A stretch of DNA of 64,000 bases from AC-32 sp963717725. GTDB taxonomy: Bacteria; Actinomycetota; Thermoleophilia; Gaiellales; Gaiellaceae. The notes under the pieces are model-generated. The model was given only the letters and a program-made list of their open reading frames with translations, searched no databases and was not told the origin of the DNA. The DNA lies in contig CAVQWS010000003.1 of assembly GCA_963717725.1 (NCBI GenBank), forward strand, positions 372,001 through 436,000, read 5' to 3'. Positions 53,700 through 61,473 of the stretch are shown here, piece after piece. The stretch's first letter is position 1. Each line of letters starts with the position of its first letter. A program made the translations under genes and the position numbers.

Positions 53700-54704
53700 A
53701 TGCAAAACCCTCTCGACGACCTCGTGCGCGGCTTCGAGGTCCTGCGCCACAACGTCCGGCAGCGCCTGAGCGGCGAGGCCGACTGGACCGACCGTCTCGA
53801 CCTGGGCCGGCCGCCGGTCGAGGACACGCGCACGCTCGAGGAGCTGCAGGCGGAGCTCGACTCACTGGTCGGGCTCGAGTCGGTGAAGGACCAGGTTCGC
53901 GCGCTGGTCGCGTTCCTGCAGGTCCAGGCCCGGCGCCTCGAGCATGGGCTTCCGGAGGTGGCCACCTCGCAGCACCTGGTTTTCCTCGGGAATCCCGGCA
54001 CGGGCAAGACGACCGTCGCACGGCTGCTGGCGCACATGTACCGCGCGATGGGACTGCTCGAGCGCGGCCACCTGGTCGAGGTCGACCGCGCCGGCCTCGT
54101 CGGCGAGTACGTCGGCATGACTGCGATCAAGACCGACCGGGCGATCCGCCGGGCGCTCGACGGCGTGCTCTTCATCGACGAGGCCTACGCGCTGGCACGG
54201 CCCGGCTACCACCGAGCGGACTTCGGCCAGGAAGCTGTCGAGACGCTGTTGAAACGGATGGAGGACTACCGCCACCGGCTCGTCGTCATCGTCGCCGGCT
54301 ACCCGGGCCTGATGCACGAGTTTCTCGACTCGAATCCCGGGCTGCGCTCCCGCTTCGCGCGCGAGCTCACCTTCCAGGACTACTCGACCGACGAGCTCGT
54401 CGCGATCACCGCGCGCTTCGCGGACGAAAACGAGTACCGCCTGACCGAGACCGCCGTCGAGGCGTTGGGTCGCATCTTCGACCGCGCGCCGCGCAGCGAG
54501 GGTTTCGGCAACGCGCGCTACGCGCGCACGATCTTCGAGCAGGCGCTGAACCACCAGGCCCTGCGGCTGGCTGCCGAGCTCGAACACGTCGACGCCGACG
54601 AGCTGACGAGCCTCGAAGGTGCCGACTTCGAGGCGGCCGCTCGGGCGCTCGGCGAGCCCGCGAGCGACTACCCGCGCCGGCGCCGCTGGCGGCGCGCGTC
54701 CTAG
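53700..54704 (+). CDS. CbxX/CfxQ-type AAA ATPase
   Basis: A 334-residue AAA protein. Walker A LGNPGTGKTTVA, Walker B GVLFIDEAYALAR, sensor 1 LVVIVAGYPGLM, and arginine finger in NPGLRSRFARE. Same branch as SpoVK, CbbX and the ATPase half of EccA. The role in organisms without a type VII or Rubisco neighbour is unclear. ATG 53700 is chosen because GGGTAGGTGG precedes it. Confidence 0.9.
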   Translation: MQNPLDDLVRGFEVLRHNVRQRLSGEADWTDRLDLGRPPVEDTRTLEELQAELDSLVGLESVKDQVRALVAFLQVQARRLEHGLPEVATSQHLVFLGNPGTGKTTVARLLAHMYRAMGLLERGHLVEVDRAGLVGEYVGMTAIKTDRAIRRALDGVLFIDEAYALARPGYHRADFGQEAVETLLKRMEDYRHRLVVIVAGYPGLMHEFLDSNPGLRSRFARELTFQDYSTDELVAITARFADENEYRLTETAVEALGRIFDRAPRSEGFGNARYARTIFEQALNHQALRLAAELEHVDADELTSLEGADFEAAARALGEPASDYPRRRRWRRAS

Positions 54705-54764
54705 CCTCCTACTCATCCGATCCGGGTGATGCGGCGCCTCGGGCCGCCTGCGAACGTCCGCGCC

Positions 54765-55022
54765 ATGGCTACAGCCGAACAAATCCGAGTCGACGCGAGG
54801 GCCGCCAAGTTCCTGACGCGCCTGGCTCTGGCCGAGCTCGCCCGGTGGTCGCTCGAGACCGCCGACGTCAGGCACCGCCGCCACCGGCACCACGCGTCGC
54901 GCCGGAATCGCGCGCTGAAGGTCGGCGCCGTCGCGCTCGCCTTCGCCGTCGCCGGACTGGCGGTGAGGCGTGCGAGGCATCAGGGCGGTTCGCTGCCAGA
55001 GGTCGCTCCGCCCGTCACGTAG
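54765..55022 (+). CDS. Small basic membrane protein
   Basis: An 85-residue protein. A very His/Arg-rich stretch (DVRHRRHRHHASRRNR) leads to one membrane helix (VGAVALAFAVAGLAV). ATG 54765 or GTG 54726 is possible. Unknown family. It ends one base before the tRNA-Leu 3' end. Confidence 0.55.
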   Translation: MATAEQIRVDARAAKFLTRLALAELARWSLETADVRHRRHRHHASRRNRALKVGAVALAFAVAGLAVRRARHQGGSLPEVAPPVT

Positions 55023-55110
55023 TGCCGGGGGAGGGACTCGAACCCTCACGCCCCGCTTGGGGGCACCTGATTTTAAGTCAGGCGCGTATGACCAATTTCG
55101 CCACCCCGGC
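55023..55110 (-). tRNA. tRNA-Leu (TAA)
   Basis: An 88-base class II tRNA: acceptor GCCGGGG/CCCCGGC, D-arm with GTGGCGAAATTGGTCATACGC, anticodon loop CTTAAAA (anticodon TAA at 55073-55075), a long variable arm TGCCCCCAAGCGGGGCG-like, T-arm GAGGGTTCGAGTCCCTC. CCA not encoded. It reads UUA and UUG. Confidence 0.95.
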
Positions 55111-55127
55111 GCCCGAAGGATAGGGGC

Positions 55128-55835
55128 CTACAGGCCGCCGGGGAACTTGTAGCTCGAGGGGATCTTCTTCGGCGGCGTGCCGATCACGAAGGCGATCTCC
55201 TGGTGTTCGCGCAGCACGAGCGCCGCCGGGTCGCCCGAGTACGGCTGCCCGTTCACGTAGACCGTCCACGGCGTCACCTGCCGACAGTACCCGCCCACGC
55301 AGTCGCCGGTCAGGCGCACGCCCCAGACCCCGAAGAACTGGCCGAGGCTGAAGTGCCGGGCGGTGGGCGACTCGACGTGCATGATCCCCGTTGGGTCGTG
55401 GGTGTGAAGCTCGGTCAGGAACTGGCCGTCGTAGATCCCGATCCCTTGCGGCACGGGCTCGTGCTTGCCGTTCACGAAGATGTCGAGGTGCTGGTGGATG
55501 TGCAGGACCTGGCCCTCGTTCGTCAGTGCGGTCACGCCGACCGGGTCGAGCCGGTCGGGGAGCGTGTCGAGGCCGGGGTTCCACGGCGCGGGCCCCGTCT
55601 GGAGCCCGGCGAGCTGGTTCTCCTGCGGGATGGTCGCGGCCGTGCCGTTGTCGCTCCCGCCGCGCGTCAGCAGGACTCCGGCGACGATCGCGGCGACCAC
55701 CGCGAGGGCCGCAACCACGATGGCCAGCCAGAGGCTGCGGCGCTCGGAAAAGCGGTTCGGGCCCCTCGGGTCGGAGCGCCGCTGAGGCGCCTGAACCTTG
55801 CGCGGCGGGGCGGGCGTGCGGGTCTTCTTGGCCAC
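55128..55835 (-). CDS. Membrane-anchored His-rich protein of unknown function
   Basis: A 235-residue protein. A basic cytosolic start of about 35 residues, one helix (LWLAIVVAALAVVAAIVAGVLL), then an exported domain with LHIHQHLDIFVNG, LTELHTHDPTGIMHVES, RHFSLGQFFGVWG and paired Cys (GDCVGGYCRQ). The His clusters look like a metal site, perhaps copper. The family seems common in actinobacteria, but no function is known to me. Confidence 0.75.
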   Translation of the reverse strand: MAKKTRTPAPPRKVQAPQRRSDPRGPNRFSERRSLWLAIVVAALAVVAAIVAGVLLTRGGSDNGTAATIPQENQLAGLQTGPAPWNPGLDTLPDRLDPVGVTALTNEGQVLHIHQHLDIFVNGKHEPVPQGIGIYDGQFLTELHTHDPTGIMHVESPTARHFSLGQFFGVWGVRLTGDCVGGYCRQVTPWTVYVNGQPYSGDPAALVLREHQEIAFVIGTPPKKIPSSYKFPGGL

Positions 55836-55860
55836 GGGCGGGCGATGCTACCCAAGCCCC

Positions 55861-55888
55861 TTGACTCGTGCCCCCGGGGACGCTAGTC
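55861..55888 (+). promoter_or_regulatory. Promoter of small CsbD-like gene
   Basis: TTGACT (55861-55866), 17 bases, TAGTCT (55884-55889 at most). Expected start near 55896, directly at the base of the hairpin at 55898. Confidence 0.65.
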
Positions 55889-55897
55889 TCGCCGAGT

Positions 55898-55940
55898 CAG
55901 ATCCGGAGGGCCGCAAGGTTTTCCGGATCTGGCGTTTTTT
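55898..55940 (+). terminator. Leader hairpin with U-run (attenuator-like)
   Basis: CAGATCCGGA (55898-55907) pairs perfectly with TCCGGATCTG (55922-55931); a 14-base loop; then GCGTTTTTTG. It is located at the predicted transcript start, 49 bases before the coding sequence. It should terminate many transcripts, leaving a small RNA of about 43 bases. Confidence 0.7.
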
Positions 55941-55988
55941 GTGGCCGCTGCGGATACACCCAGTGGAAACCCCGCAAGGAGGCTACGG

Positions 55989-56186
55989 ATGAGTTTCTTG
56001 GACAAGATCATGGGCCGCGGCAAGAAGGCCGCCGGCGACGTGACCGGCGACGACTCGATGCGCAAGGACGGCATGCACCAGGAGGAAGAGGGCATGGCGT
56101 CGGAGCGCGCCGAGAGCGCGGAGCAGCAGGCTCAGGCGGAGCGCGAGAGCGCCGCCGAGCATCACGCGGAGCGCTCGGACACCTAA
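55989..56186 (+). CDS. Small charged CsbD-like stress protein
   Basis: A 65-residue hydrophilic helical protein. Begins MSFLDKIMGRGKKAAGD, then a Glu-, Gln- and Ala-rich tail (EQQAQAERESAAEHH). AAGGAGG precedes ATG 55989. Resembles CsbD and microaggregate-binding small proteins, induced by stress; weak match. Its leader contains a terminator-like hairpin, so its output is probably regulated by attenuation. Confidence 0.7.
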   Translation: MSFLDKIMGRGKKAAGDVTGDDSMRKDGMHQEEEGMASERAESAEQQAQAERESAAEHHAERSDT

Positions 56187-56209
56187 ACCGCAGGTGCAAC
56201 GGTGCTTTT

Positions 56210-56231
56210 GAGGGCGGCGAAAGCCGCCCTC
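56210..56231 (+). terminator. Hairpin after CsbD-like gene
   Basis: GAGGGCGGC / GCCGCCCTC with a GAAA tetraloop, no long U-run. Ends the small gene transcript, 24 bases past its stop. Confidence 0.65.
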
Positions 56232-56271
56232 TCTCGTGCCGTCCGACGGCCGCCCTAAGGTTCGTCGGCTC

Positions 56272-57318
56272 ATGGCGATCGCGATCACACTCATCGTCCT
56301 GCTCGCCGGCGGCGTCGCCTTGGCGCTCTGGCTGAGCCGTCGGCTCGGGGAGAGCGGCGCCCAGACCGCGCGTGCGCTCGACGAGCTGCTCGCCGTGCGG
56401 AACCGCGAGGTCGACGGGCGCCTGGAGGCGATCACGGCGACGATGGACCGGCGGCTAGGCGAGCTCGACACCAAGGTCGACCGCCGGCTCGAGCACGCGG
56501 CCAAGCAGACGAACGCGATCCACAAGCAGCTCGGCGAGGTCGGCCAGGCGACCGTGCAGATGGCCGAGCAGGCAAAGGGGCTCAGCGAGCTGCAGGAGAT
56601 CCTGCGCCCGCCCAAGGCCCGCGGCGGCTTCGGCGAGCTACTGCTCGAGAACCTGCTGCGCGACCGGTTGCCGGCGACCGCCTTCGAGTTCCAGTACGGC
56701 TTCTCCGGCGGCGAGCGGGTCGACGCCGTGATCAAGGTCGACCGGATCGTCCCGATCGACTCCAAGTTCCCGCTCGACAACTTCGAGCGGATGCTCCGGG
56801 CCGACAACGACATCGAGCGCCAGCAGTTCGAGAAGCTGTTCGCGCGCGACGTCAAGTCGCACGTCGACGCGATCTCGAGCAAGTACATCCGGCCCGACGA
56901 AGGCACCTACGACTTCGCCTTCATGTACCTCCCGTCGGAGGCGATCTACTACGAGCTCGCCTGCGGCCGCACCGGTGCGCTGCTCGCGTACGCGCACGAG
57001 AAACGCGTGCTACCCGTCTCGCCGACCACGCTGACCGCCTACCTGCAGGTGATCGTGCTTGGGCTGAAGGGGCTCCAGATCGAGCAGCACGCGCACGAGG
57101 TGATGGCCTACTGCGCGCAGCTGCAGAAGGACTTCGGGCGCTTCAAGGAGGACTTCGAGCTGGTCGGCACCCACCTCGGGCGCGCACAGAACAAGTTCCT
57201 CGACTCGGAGAAGCGGCTGGGCAAGTTCGAGTCGAAGCTGGAGCAGGCCGTCGACTCCGAGCCGGAGCTCGAGCCGGCCGAGACGCACGAGCTTCCGCGC
57301 GCGGTCGACGCGGCCTAG
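56272..57318 (+). CDS. rmuC: RmuC-family DNA recombination protein
   Basis: A 348-residue protein. N-terminal membrane helix (AITLIVLLAGGVALALWL), a coiled coil to about residue 115, then the RmuC core: LRPPKARGGFGELLLENLL, VIKVDRIVPIDSKFPLDNF, YIRPDEGTYDFAFMYLPSEAIYYEL. PD-(D/E)XK-related fold; limits recombination between inverted repeats. ATG 56272 gives the helix at the start. Its stop lies in the left arm of the inverted repeat at 57318. Confidence 0.92.
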   Translation: MAIAITLIVLLAGGVALALWLSRRLGESGAQTARALDELLAVRNREVDGRLEAITATMDRRLGELDTKVDRRLEHAAKQTNAIHKQLGEVGQATVQMAEQAKGLSELQEILRPPKARGGFGELLLENLLRDRLPATAFEFQYGFSGGERVDAVIKVDRIVPIDSKFPLDNFERMLRADNDIERQQFEKLFARDVKSHVDAISSKYIRPDEGTYDFAFMYLPSEAIYYELACGRTGALLAYAHEKRVLPVSPTTLTAYLQVIVLGLKGLQIEQHAHEVMAYCAQLQKDFGRFKEDFELVGTHLGRAQNKFLDSEKRLGKFESKLEQAVDSEPELEPAETHELPRAVDAA

Positions 57319-57478
57319 GAGCGCTCGTCGGGATAGTGCTCGTCGCCGGGGCGCGATGGTCGTTCCGAGGCAAGGACGCAGGGAGCGTTCGAACCGGTAG
57401 GTACGGGCGCGACTGAGGACGCCGCCTCGGGGCGAGCAGCGCGTTCCGGCGGCTCAGCGGTATCCCGGCGAGCGCTCC
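57318..57478. repeat. 161-base region bounded by 18-bp inverted repeat
   Basis: Left arm 57318-57335 (GGAGCGCTCGTCGGGATA) and right arm 57461-57478 pair at 17 of 18 positions, followed by TT on the plus strand. Inside, CCGAGGC (57366-57372) can pair with GCCTCGG (57424-57430), and more G-C matches exist. No ORF is convincing. Structured RNA, bidirectional terminator or MITE-like element are all possible. Confidence 0.55.
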
Positions 57479-57482
57479 TTTA

Positions 57483-58625
57483 CTAGAAGCGGAGCAGCGC
57501 CCCGACGCCCTCGACGGGCTCGAGGTCCTGGCGTTGCCGCACTGCCCAGACCGTCCCGCCATGGGCGAGCGTCTGGTGTACCGCCAGGTCGAGACCGCCG
57601 TCGCGCCGCTCCATCTGCGTGCCGTCGAGCGGGCAGGCGCCCCTTTCGATCCCGACCCGGCCGCAGGCCGGGCACTCCCAGGCCTCGTGGTCGACACCTT
57701 CCTGGAAGAGCAGCAGGTCGACGCGCCCGTCGGAGGCCGCCTCGAGCGTCGGGCCCCAGCCCGAAGAGGCGCGGGCGTTGCGGCCGGCCTCCTCCTTCCA
57801 CCGCTCGACCGCCTCGGTCTCCTGCTCCGCGCGCCAGGACTCGAGCAGCGGCTCGACCAGCTCGAGCAGCTCGGCCGGGGTCGCATGCGCGTCAGCGCTC
57901 GTCCAGCCGACGATCGCCTTGCGCGCCTCGTGCGAGAGCTCGCTCTCGAACTCCGGCCGCGTTTCCTCGGAGGCGACGACGATCAGCTTCGGTCCGCGCA
58001 GCCGGCGGATCTGCCCGTCGACCTGCTCGGCGACCTCCTTCAGGTGGTCATGGACGAGCTTCTCGATGTGCCGCTGGTAGCGCGACTGCGACCAGCCGCC
58101 CTGGTCGTGGCGGCCGGGCGTGTCGTCGTGCTGCTCGACGATCTCCTCGAGCCGACCGGCCCGCAGGCGGTAGAGGTCGCCCCGCTCGCGGCCGACGAAG
58201 ATCACCAGCGCGCCCTCGCCGCGGCCGACCAGCGAGACGAGTGGCGCGAGGTAGAGGCTGCTGTTGACCTTGACCGCATCGGGGACGCTCGCGCTCAACG
58301 GCAGCGGCACCCAGAGGTTGTCCAGCGAGCCGCAGAAGACGGCGAGGCCGAGCGTGCCATCCCGGTCGAACTCCTGCTCGAAGTACTCGCGCAAGCGATC
58401 GCGGTCGCGATGCAGCCCCTCCCGCTGCTCGTGCGTCAGCTCGGGTCGCCGCGCCGCCTCCGAGCGCTCGATCTCATCGATCAGCGCGTTCACGCGCGTG
58501 TCGGTCGTCGCGGCGGTCGGCGTGTCGCTCGGATCGAGGTCGACGTAGAGGCTGATCGCGCAGCCGTTCTGCGCCCGAAAGCCTGCGAGGTCGCGCAGGC
58601 CGTCCCACGTCACTGTCGAGGCCAC
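57483..58625 (-). CDS. Vms1/eRF1-like (baeRF/VLRF1-type) protein
   Basis: A 380-residue protein with an eRF1-domain-1-like and domain-2-like arrangement. The catalytic-loop motif GGWSQSRYQRH (176-186) replaces the GGQ of release factors, as in Vms1/VLRF1 proteins. A C-terminal zinc ribbon has CPACG and CPLDG. Relatives cleave peptidyl-tRNA on stalled ribosome subunits. It lies convergent to rmuC over the inverted repeat and divergent from trxB. Function in bacteria is inferred only from fold. Confidence 0.82.
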   Translation of the reverse strand: MASTVTWDGLRDLAGFRAQNGCAISLYVDLDPSDTPTAATTDTRVNALIDEIERSEAARRPELTHEQREGLHRDRDRLREYFEQEFDRDGTLGLAVFCGSLDNLWVPLPLSASVPDAVKVNSSLYLAPLVSLVGRGEGALVIFVGRERGDLYRLRAGRLEEIVEQHDDTPGRHDQGGWSQSRYQRHIEKLVHDHLKEVAEQVDGQIRRLRGPKLIVVASEETRPEFESELSHEARKAIVGWTSADAHATPAELLELVEPLLESWRAEQETEAVERWKEEAGRNARASSGWGPTLEAASDGRVDLLLFQEGVDHEAWECPACGRVGIERGACPLDGTQMERRDGGLDLAVHQTLAHGGTVWAVRQRQDLEPVEGVGALLRF

Positions 58626-58742
58626 CGAGAGTCCCTTCGCCGGAAGGCGGCGATTCTATTCATACGCTTTCGGGCAAGCTGTAGCTCGGCGCTCGAGCGG
58701 AAGGTTTGACCGACCCGGAGCGTTTAATACTGCGGAGGAGAA

Positions 58743-59714
58743 ATGAACGGGGACACGAGAGAATTGATCATCATCGGCGGAGGGCCGTCCGGGTACACGG
58801 CGGCGCTCTACGCCGCGCGCGCCAACCTGCAGCCGCTCGTGATCGAGGGCTTCGCGTGGGGCGGGCAGCTGATGATCACGAGCGACGTCGAGAACTACCC
58901 GGGGTATCCGGACGGGATCATGGGCCCGGCGATGATGCAGGACTTCCGGCGCCAGTCCGAGCGCTTCGGCGCGGAGTTCCTCACCGACGACGTCACCAAG
59001 GTCGACTTCACGGAGCACCCGCTGCGGGTCTGGGTCGGTGACAACGAGTACGCCGCCGAGAGCGTGATCGTCGCCACGGGGGCGACCGCACGGCAGCTCG
59101 GGCTCGAGTCCGAGCGCACCCTGCAGGGCCGCGGCGTCTCGTACTGCGCGGTCTGCGACGCGGCCTTCTTCCGCGACAAGCAGGTCGTTGTCGTCGGCGG
59201 CGGCGACTCGGCGATGGAGGAGGCGGTCTTCCTGACGAAGTTCGCCACCAAGGTCAGCCTCATCCACCGGCGCAACGACTTCCGCGCCTCGCAGATCATG
59301 CTCGACCGCGCCCGCAACAACGACAAGATCGAGTTCGTCACGCCCGCCGTGGTCGAGGAGGTCTTGAGCGAGAACAGTGCCACCAGCGGCGTCCTGATCC
59401 GCGACCTCGATACCGACGAGACCCGCGAGCTGCCGGCAGACGGCCTGTTCGTTGCTGTCGGGCACGACCCGAACACGAAGCTCTTCGTCGACCAGCTCGA
59501 CCACGACGAGGCGGGCTACCTGCTGACGAAGCCTGGCTCGACCGAGACGAACCGCGAGGGCGTCTTCGCGGCCGGCGACGTCGTCGACCACACCTACCGC
59601 CAAGCCGTCACCGCCGCGGGCACGGGCGCAATGGCCGCCCTCGACGCCGAGCGCTGGCTCGCGGCCCGCGAGGGCCACGCGGCTTCCGCGCTCGCCGCGC
59701 CGAGAGAGGGCTAG
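58743..59714 (+). CDS. trxB: Thioredoxin-disulfide reductase
   Basis: A 323-residue flavoenzyme. FAD motif IIGGGPSGYTAALYAARA, redox-active CAVC in SYCAVCDAAFF, NADPH motif VVVVGGGDSAMEEAVFL, and the FAD-binding end GVFAAGDVVDHTYRQAVTAAGTG. Reduces thioredoxin with NADPH. GGAGGAGAA precedes the ATG and TAATAC at 58725-58730 is a good -10. CorA follows at 26 bases. Confidence 0.95.
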   Translation: MNGDTRELIIIGGGPSGYTAALYAARANLQPLVIEGFAWGGQLMITSDVENYPGYPDGIMGPAMMQDFRRQSERFGAEFLTDDVTKVDFTEHPLRVWVGDNEYAAESVIVATGATARQLGLESERTLQGRGVSYCAVCDAAFFRDKQVVVVGGGDSAMEEAVFLTKFATKVSLIHRRNDFRASQIMLDRARNNDKIEFVTPAVVEEVLSENSATSGVLIRDLDTDETRELPADGLFVAVGHDPNTKLFVDQLDHDEAGYLLTKPGSTETNREGVFAAGDVVDHTYRQAVTAAGTGAMAALDAERWLAAREGHAASALAAPREG

Positions 59715-59740
59715 CCGACCCCAGGCGTACCCTCGGCCGG

Positions 59741-60736
59741 ATGGCCGACTGGATCGACCTGCTCGACCCCGACCCGGACGAGCTCCGCGCGGCCATCGGC
59801 AGGGAGGTCCACGACCTTGCCTTCGAGCAACTGCTCGAGCCCACACGCCTCGACGACGAGCCGCGCCCGCGGCTCGAGGGCCACGACCACTACGTCTTCG
59901 GAGTCTTCCTGGTCCCGGTCGCCAACCGGGAGGAGGACCGCGTCTACTACAAGGAGATTGATCTCATCGCCATGCGCGAGCGCCTGGTGACGGTTCGCAA
60001 GACGCCGGAGCATGGGCACCCGTTCGACGTCACCGAGGCAATGGAGTCGGCAGAACGAGACGACGACAAGCGCGTCGGCGTGATGGTGTACCGGATCGCC
60101 GACCACATCGCGGAGTACTTCCTCGATCTGGTCGATGCGATCGACGACGAGATCGACGAACTCGAGGACGGGATCGAGGACTGGCCGGCCGCGCAGGTCC
60201 GTCAGCGCATCTCCACTCTGCGGCACGACCTCCTGCACGTTCGTCGCACGGTCTCGCCGACGCGTGACGCCGTTCGACGGGTGGTGGACCGGCGGATCGA
60301 CATCGGGGAAGGCCCCGAGGTGCTCCCCCGCGACGTCGAGCTCGACTTCGCGGACGTCTACGACAAGCTCCTGCGAGCGGTCGACGGGCTCGACTTCTCC
60401 CGCGATCTGCTCGCGAGCGCCCGCGACTACCAGCAGGCGAAGATCGCCAACGACCAGAACGAGGTGACGAAGCGCCTGACGGTGATCGCGTCGCTGCTGC
60501 TGGTGCCGACCTTCATCGTCGGCGTCTACGGCCAGAACTTCGACCACATGCCGGAGCTGCACTGGCGCTTCGGCTACGCGTTCAGCTGGGCCTTGATCAT
60601 CGGGACGACGATCCTCCAGCTCCTCTTCTTCCGCGGGCTCGGCTGGATCGGCGGGCGGCCCGTGCGGGAGATGCTGCCGCCGTTGCGGTCGCTAGACCCG
60701 CGCTCGCTCGCGGGTCGGCGACGCCGAACCTCGTAG
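59741..60736 (+). CDS. corA: CorA-family magnesium transporter
   Basis: A 331-residue protein with a large acidic cytosolic domain and two C-terminal helices. The signature before the pore loop is YGQNFDHMPELHW, i.e. Gln in place of the Met of canonical GMN. Otherwise the length and helix pattern match. GMN is needed for magnesium selectivity in studied CorA, so the ion may differ. Upstream trxB probably shares its promoter. Confidence 0.9.
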   Translation: MADWIDLLDPDPDELRAAIGREVHDLAFEQLLEPTRLDDEPRPRLEGHDHYVFGVFLVPVANREEDRVYYKEIDLIAMRERLVTVRKTPEHGHPFDVTEAMESAERDDDKRVGVMVYRIADHIAEYFLDLVDAIDDEIDELEDGIEDWPAAQVRQRISTLRHDLLHVRRTVSPTRDAVRRVVDRRIDIGEGPEVLPRDVELDFADVYDKLLRAVDGLDFSRDLLASARDYQQAKIANDQNEVTKRLTVIASLLLVPTFIVGVYGQNFDHMPELHWRFGYAFSWALIIGTTILQLLFFRGLGWIGGRPVREMLPPLRSLDPRSLAGRRRRTS

Positions 60737-60749
60737 CTACGATCGCCGC

Positions 60750-61193
60750 GTGCCGTACTTCATCTGCCCGAACTGCAAGGACCGTTCGATCGACCACGAC
60801 CGCCGCGAAGGACTGACCAACGATGCGGTCGCCTGCCACCGCTGCGGGTTCGGGTTCCTGTTCGAGCTGCTCGAGGACTACTACCCGGCCCCGAGCACCG
60901 GCTTCGTGGTCTGCGACAACGAGGCGCGGGTGCTGGCCTGCGGCCGCGACATCTTCGAGCTCTCCGGCTACAAGGAGCAGGACCTGATGGGCCGCGACGT
61001 GGTCGAGGCGCTCGGGATCACCGGCTTCGACGGCGACAGCCCGGCGAAGGTCGCGATCGAATGGGGCGTGCGGCGCCTCGGCCAGCAGCTCGAGCTACGC
61101 TCGCGCGCCGGCACCGTCAAGCCCGTCACCGGCGACTTCTTCCCGGCCTATGACGAGGATGGCGGGCTCTTGGTGGGTCTCACGCCGCGCTGA
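60750..61193 (+). CDS. Zinc-ribbon and PAS-domain protein
   Basis: A 147-residue protein. N-terminal CPNC...CHRC zinc ribbon (residues 6-33), then a PAS domain (GFVVCDNEARVLACGRDIFELSGYKEQDLMGRDVVEAL). No output domain, so it could act by binding partners or DNA. GTG start at 60750. It ends 14 bases inside the convergent coiled-coil gene. Confidence 0.8.
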   Translation: MPYFICPNCKDRSIDHDRREGLTNDAVACHRCGFGFLFELLEDYYPAPSTGFVVCDNEARVLACGRDIFELSGYKEQDLMGRDVVEALGITGFDGDSPAKVAIEWGVRRLGQQLELRSRAGTVKPVTGDFFPAYDEDGGLLVGLTPR

Positions 61194-61464
61194 GCTCGCC
61201 CTCGACCCAGGACTGAAGCTCCTCCAAGGCGTCGAGTGCGCCCTCGAGCTCGCGCAGCTCCTTGCGTGCGCCGACTTCGTCCACCGCGCCGAGCAGACCG
61301 AGCGACTCCAGCCGCTCGAGCGCGACGCCTGTCAGCTCCTTCCTCGCCCGCTTCTCGATCGCCGCCTGCCGCAGCCGCGACCGTGCCCGCTCGGCCCTGG
61401 CGGCCAGGCTGGCGGCCTCGCCCGCGAGCGCGTCCGCGTAGATCGCAAGATCGACCCCGCGCAT
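61180..61464 (-). CDS. Small coiled-coil protein
   Basis: A 94-residue almost fully helical protein with Ala/Leu/Glu heptads (ALAGEAASLAARAERARSRL, LRELEGALDALEELQSWVE). No known domain. Downstream of nth on the same strand with a 9-base gap, so likely in its operon. Confidence 0.6.
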   Translation of the reverse strand: MRGVDLAIYADALAGEAASLAARAERARSRLRQAAIEKRARKELTGVALERLESLGLLGAVDEVGARKELRELEGALDALEELQSWVEGELSAA

Positions 61465-61473
61465 GGCTCGAGC

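Noticed and set aside
57318..57478. SRP RNA, tmRNA, RNase P RNA or 6S RNA
   Set aside because: None of the conserved cores (for example the SRP GGAAG tetraloop region, the tmRNA tag, the RNase P GAGGAAAGTC box) is present.
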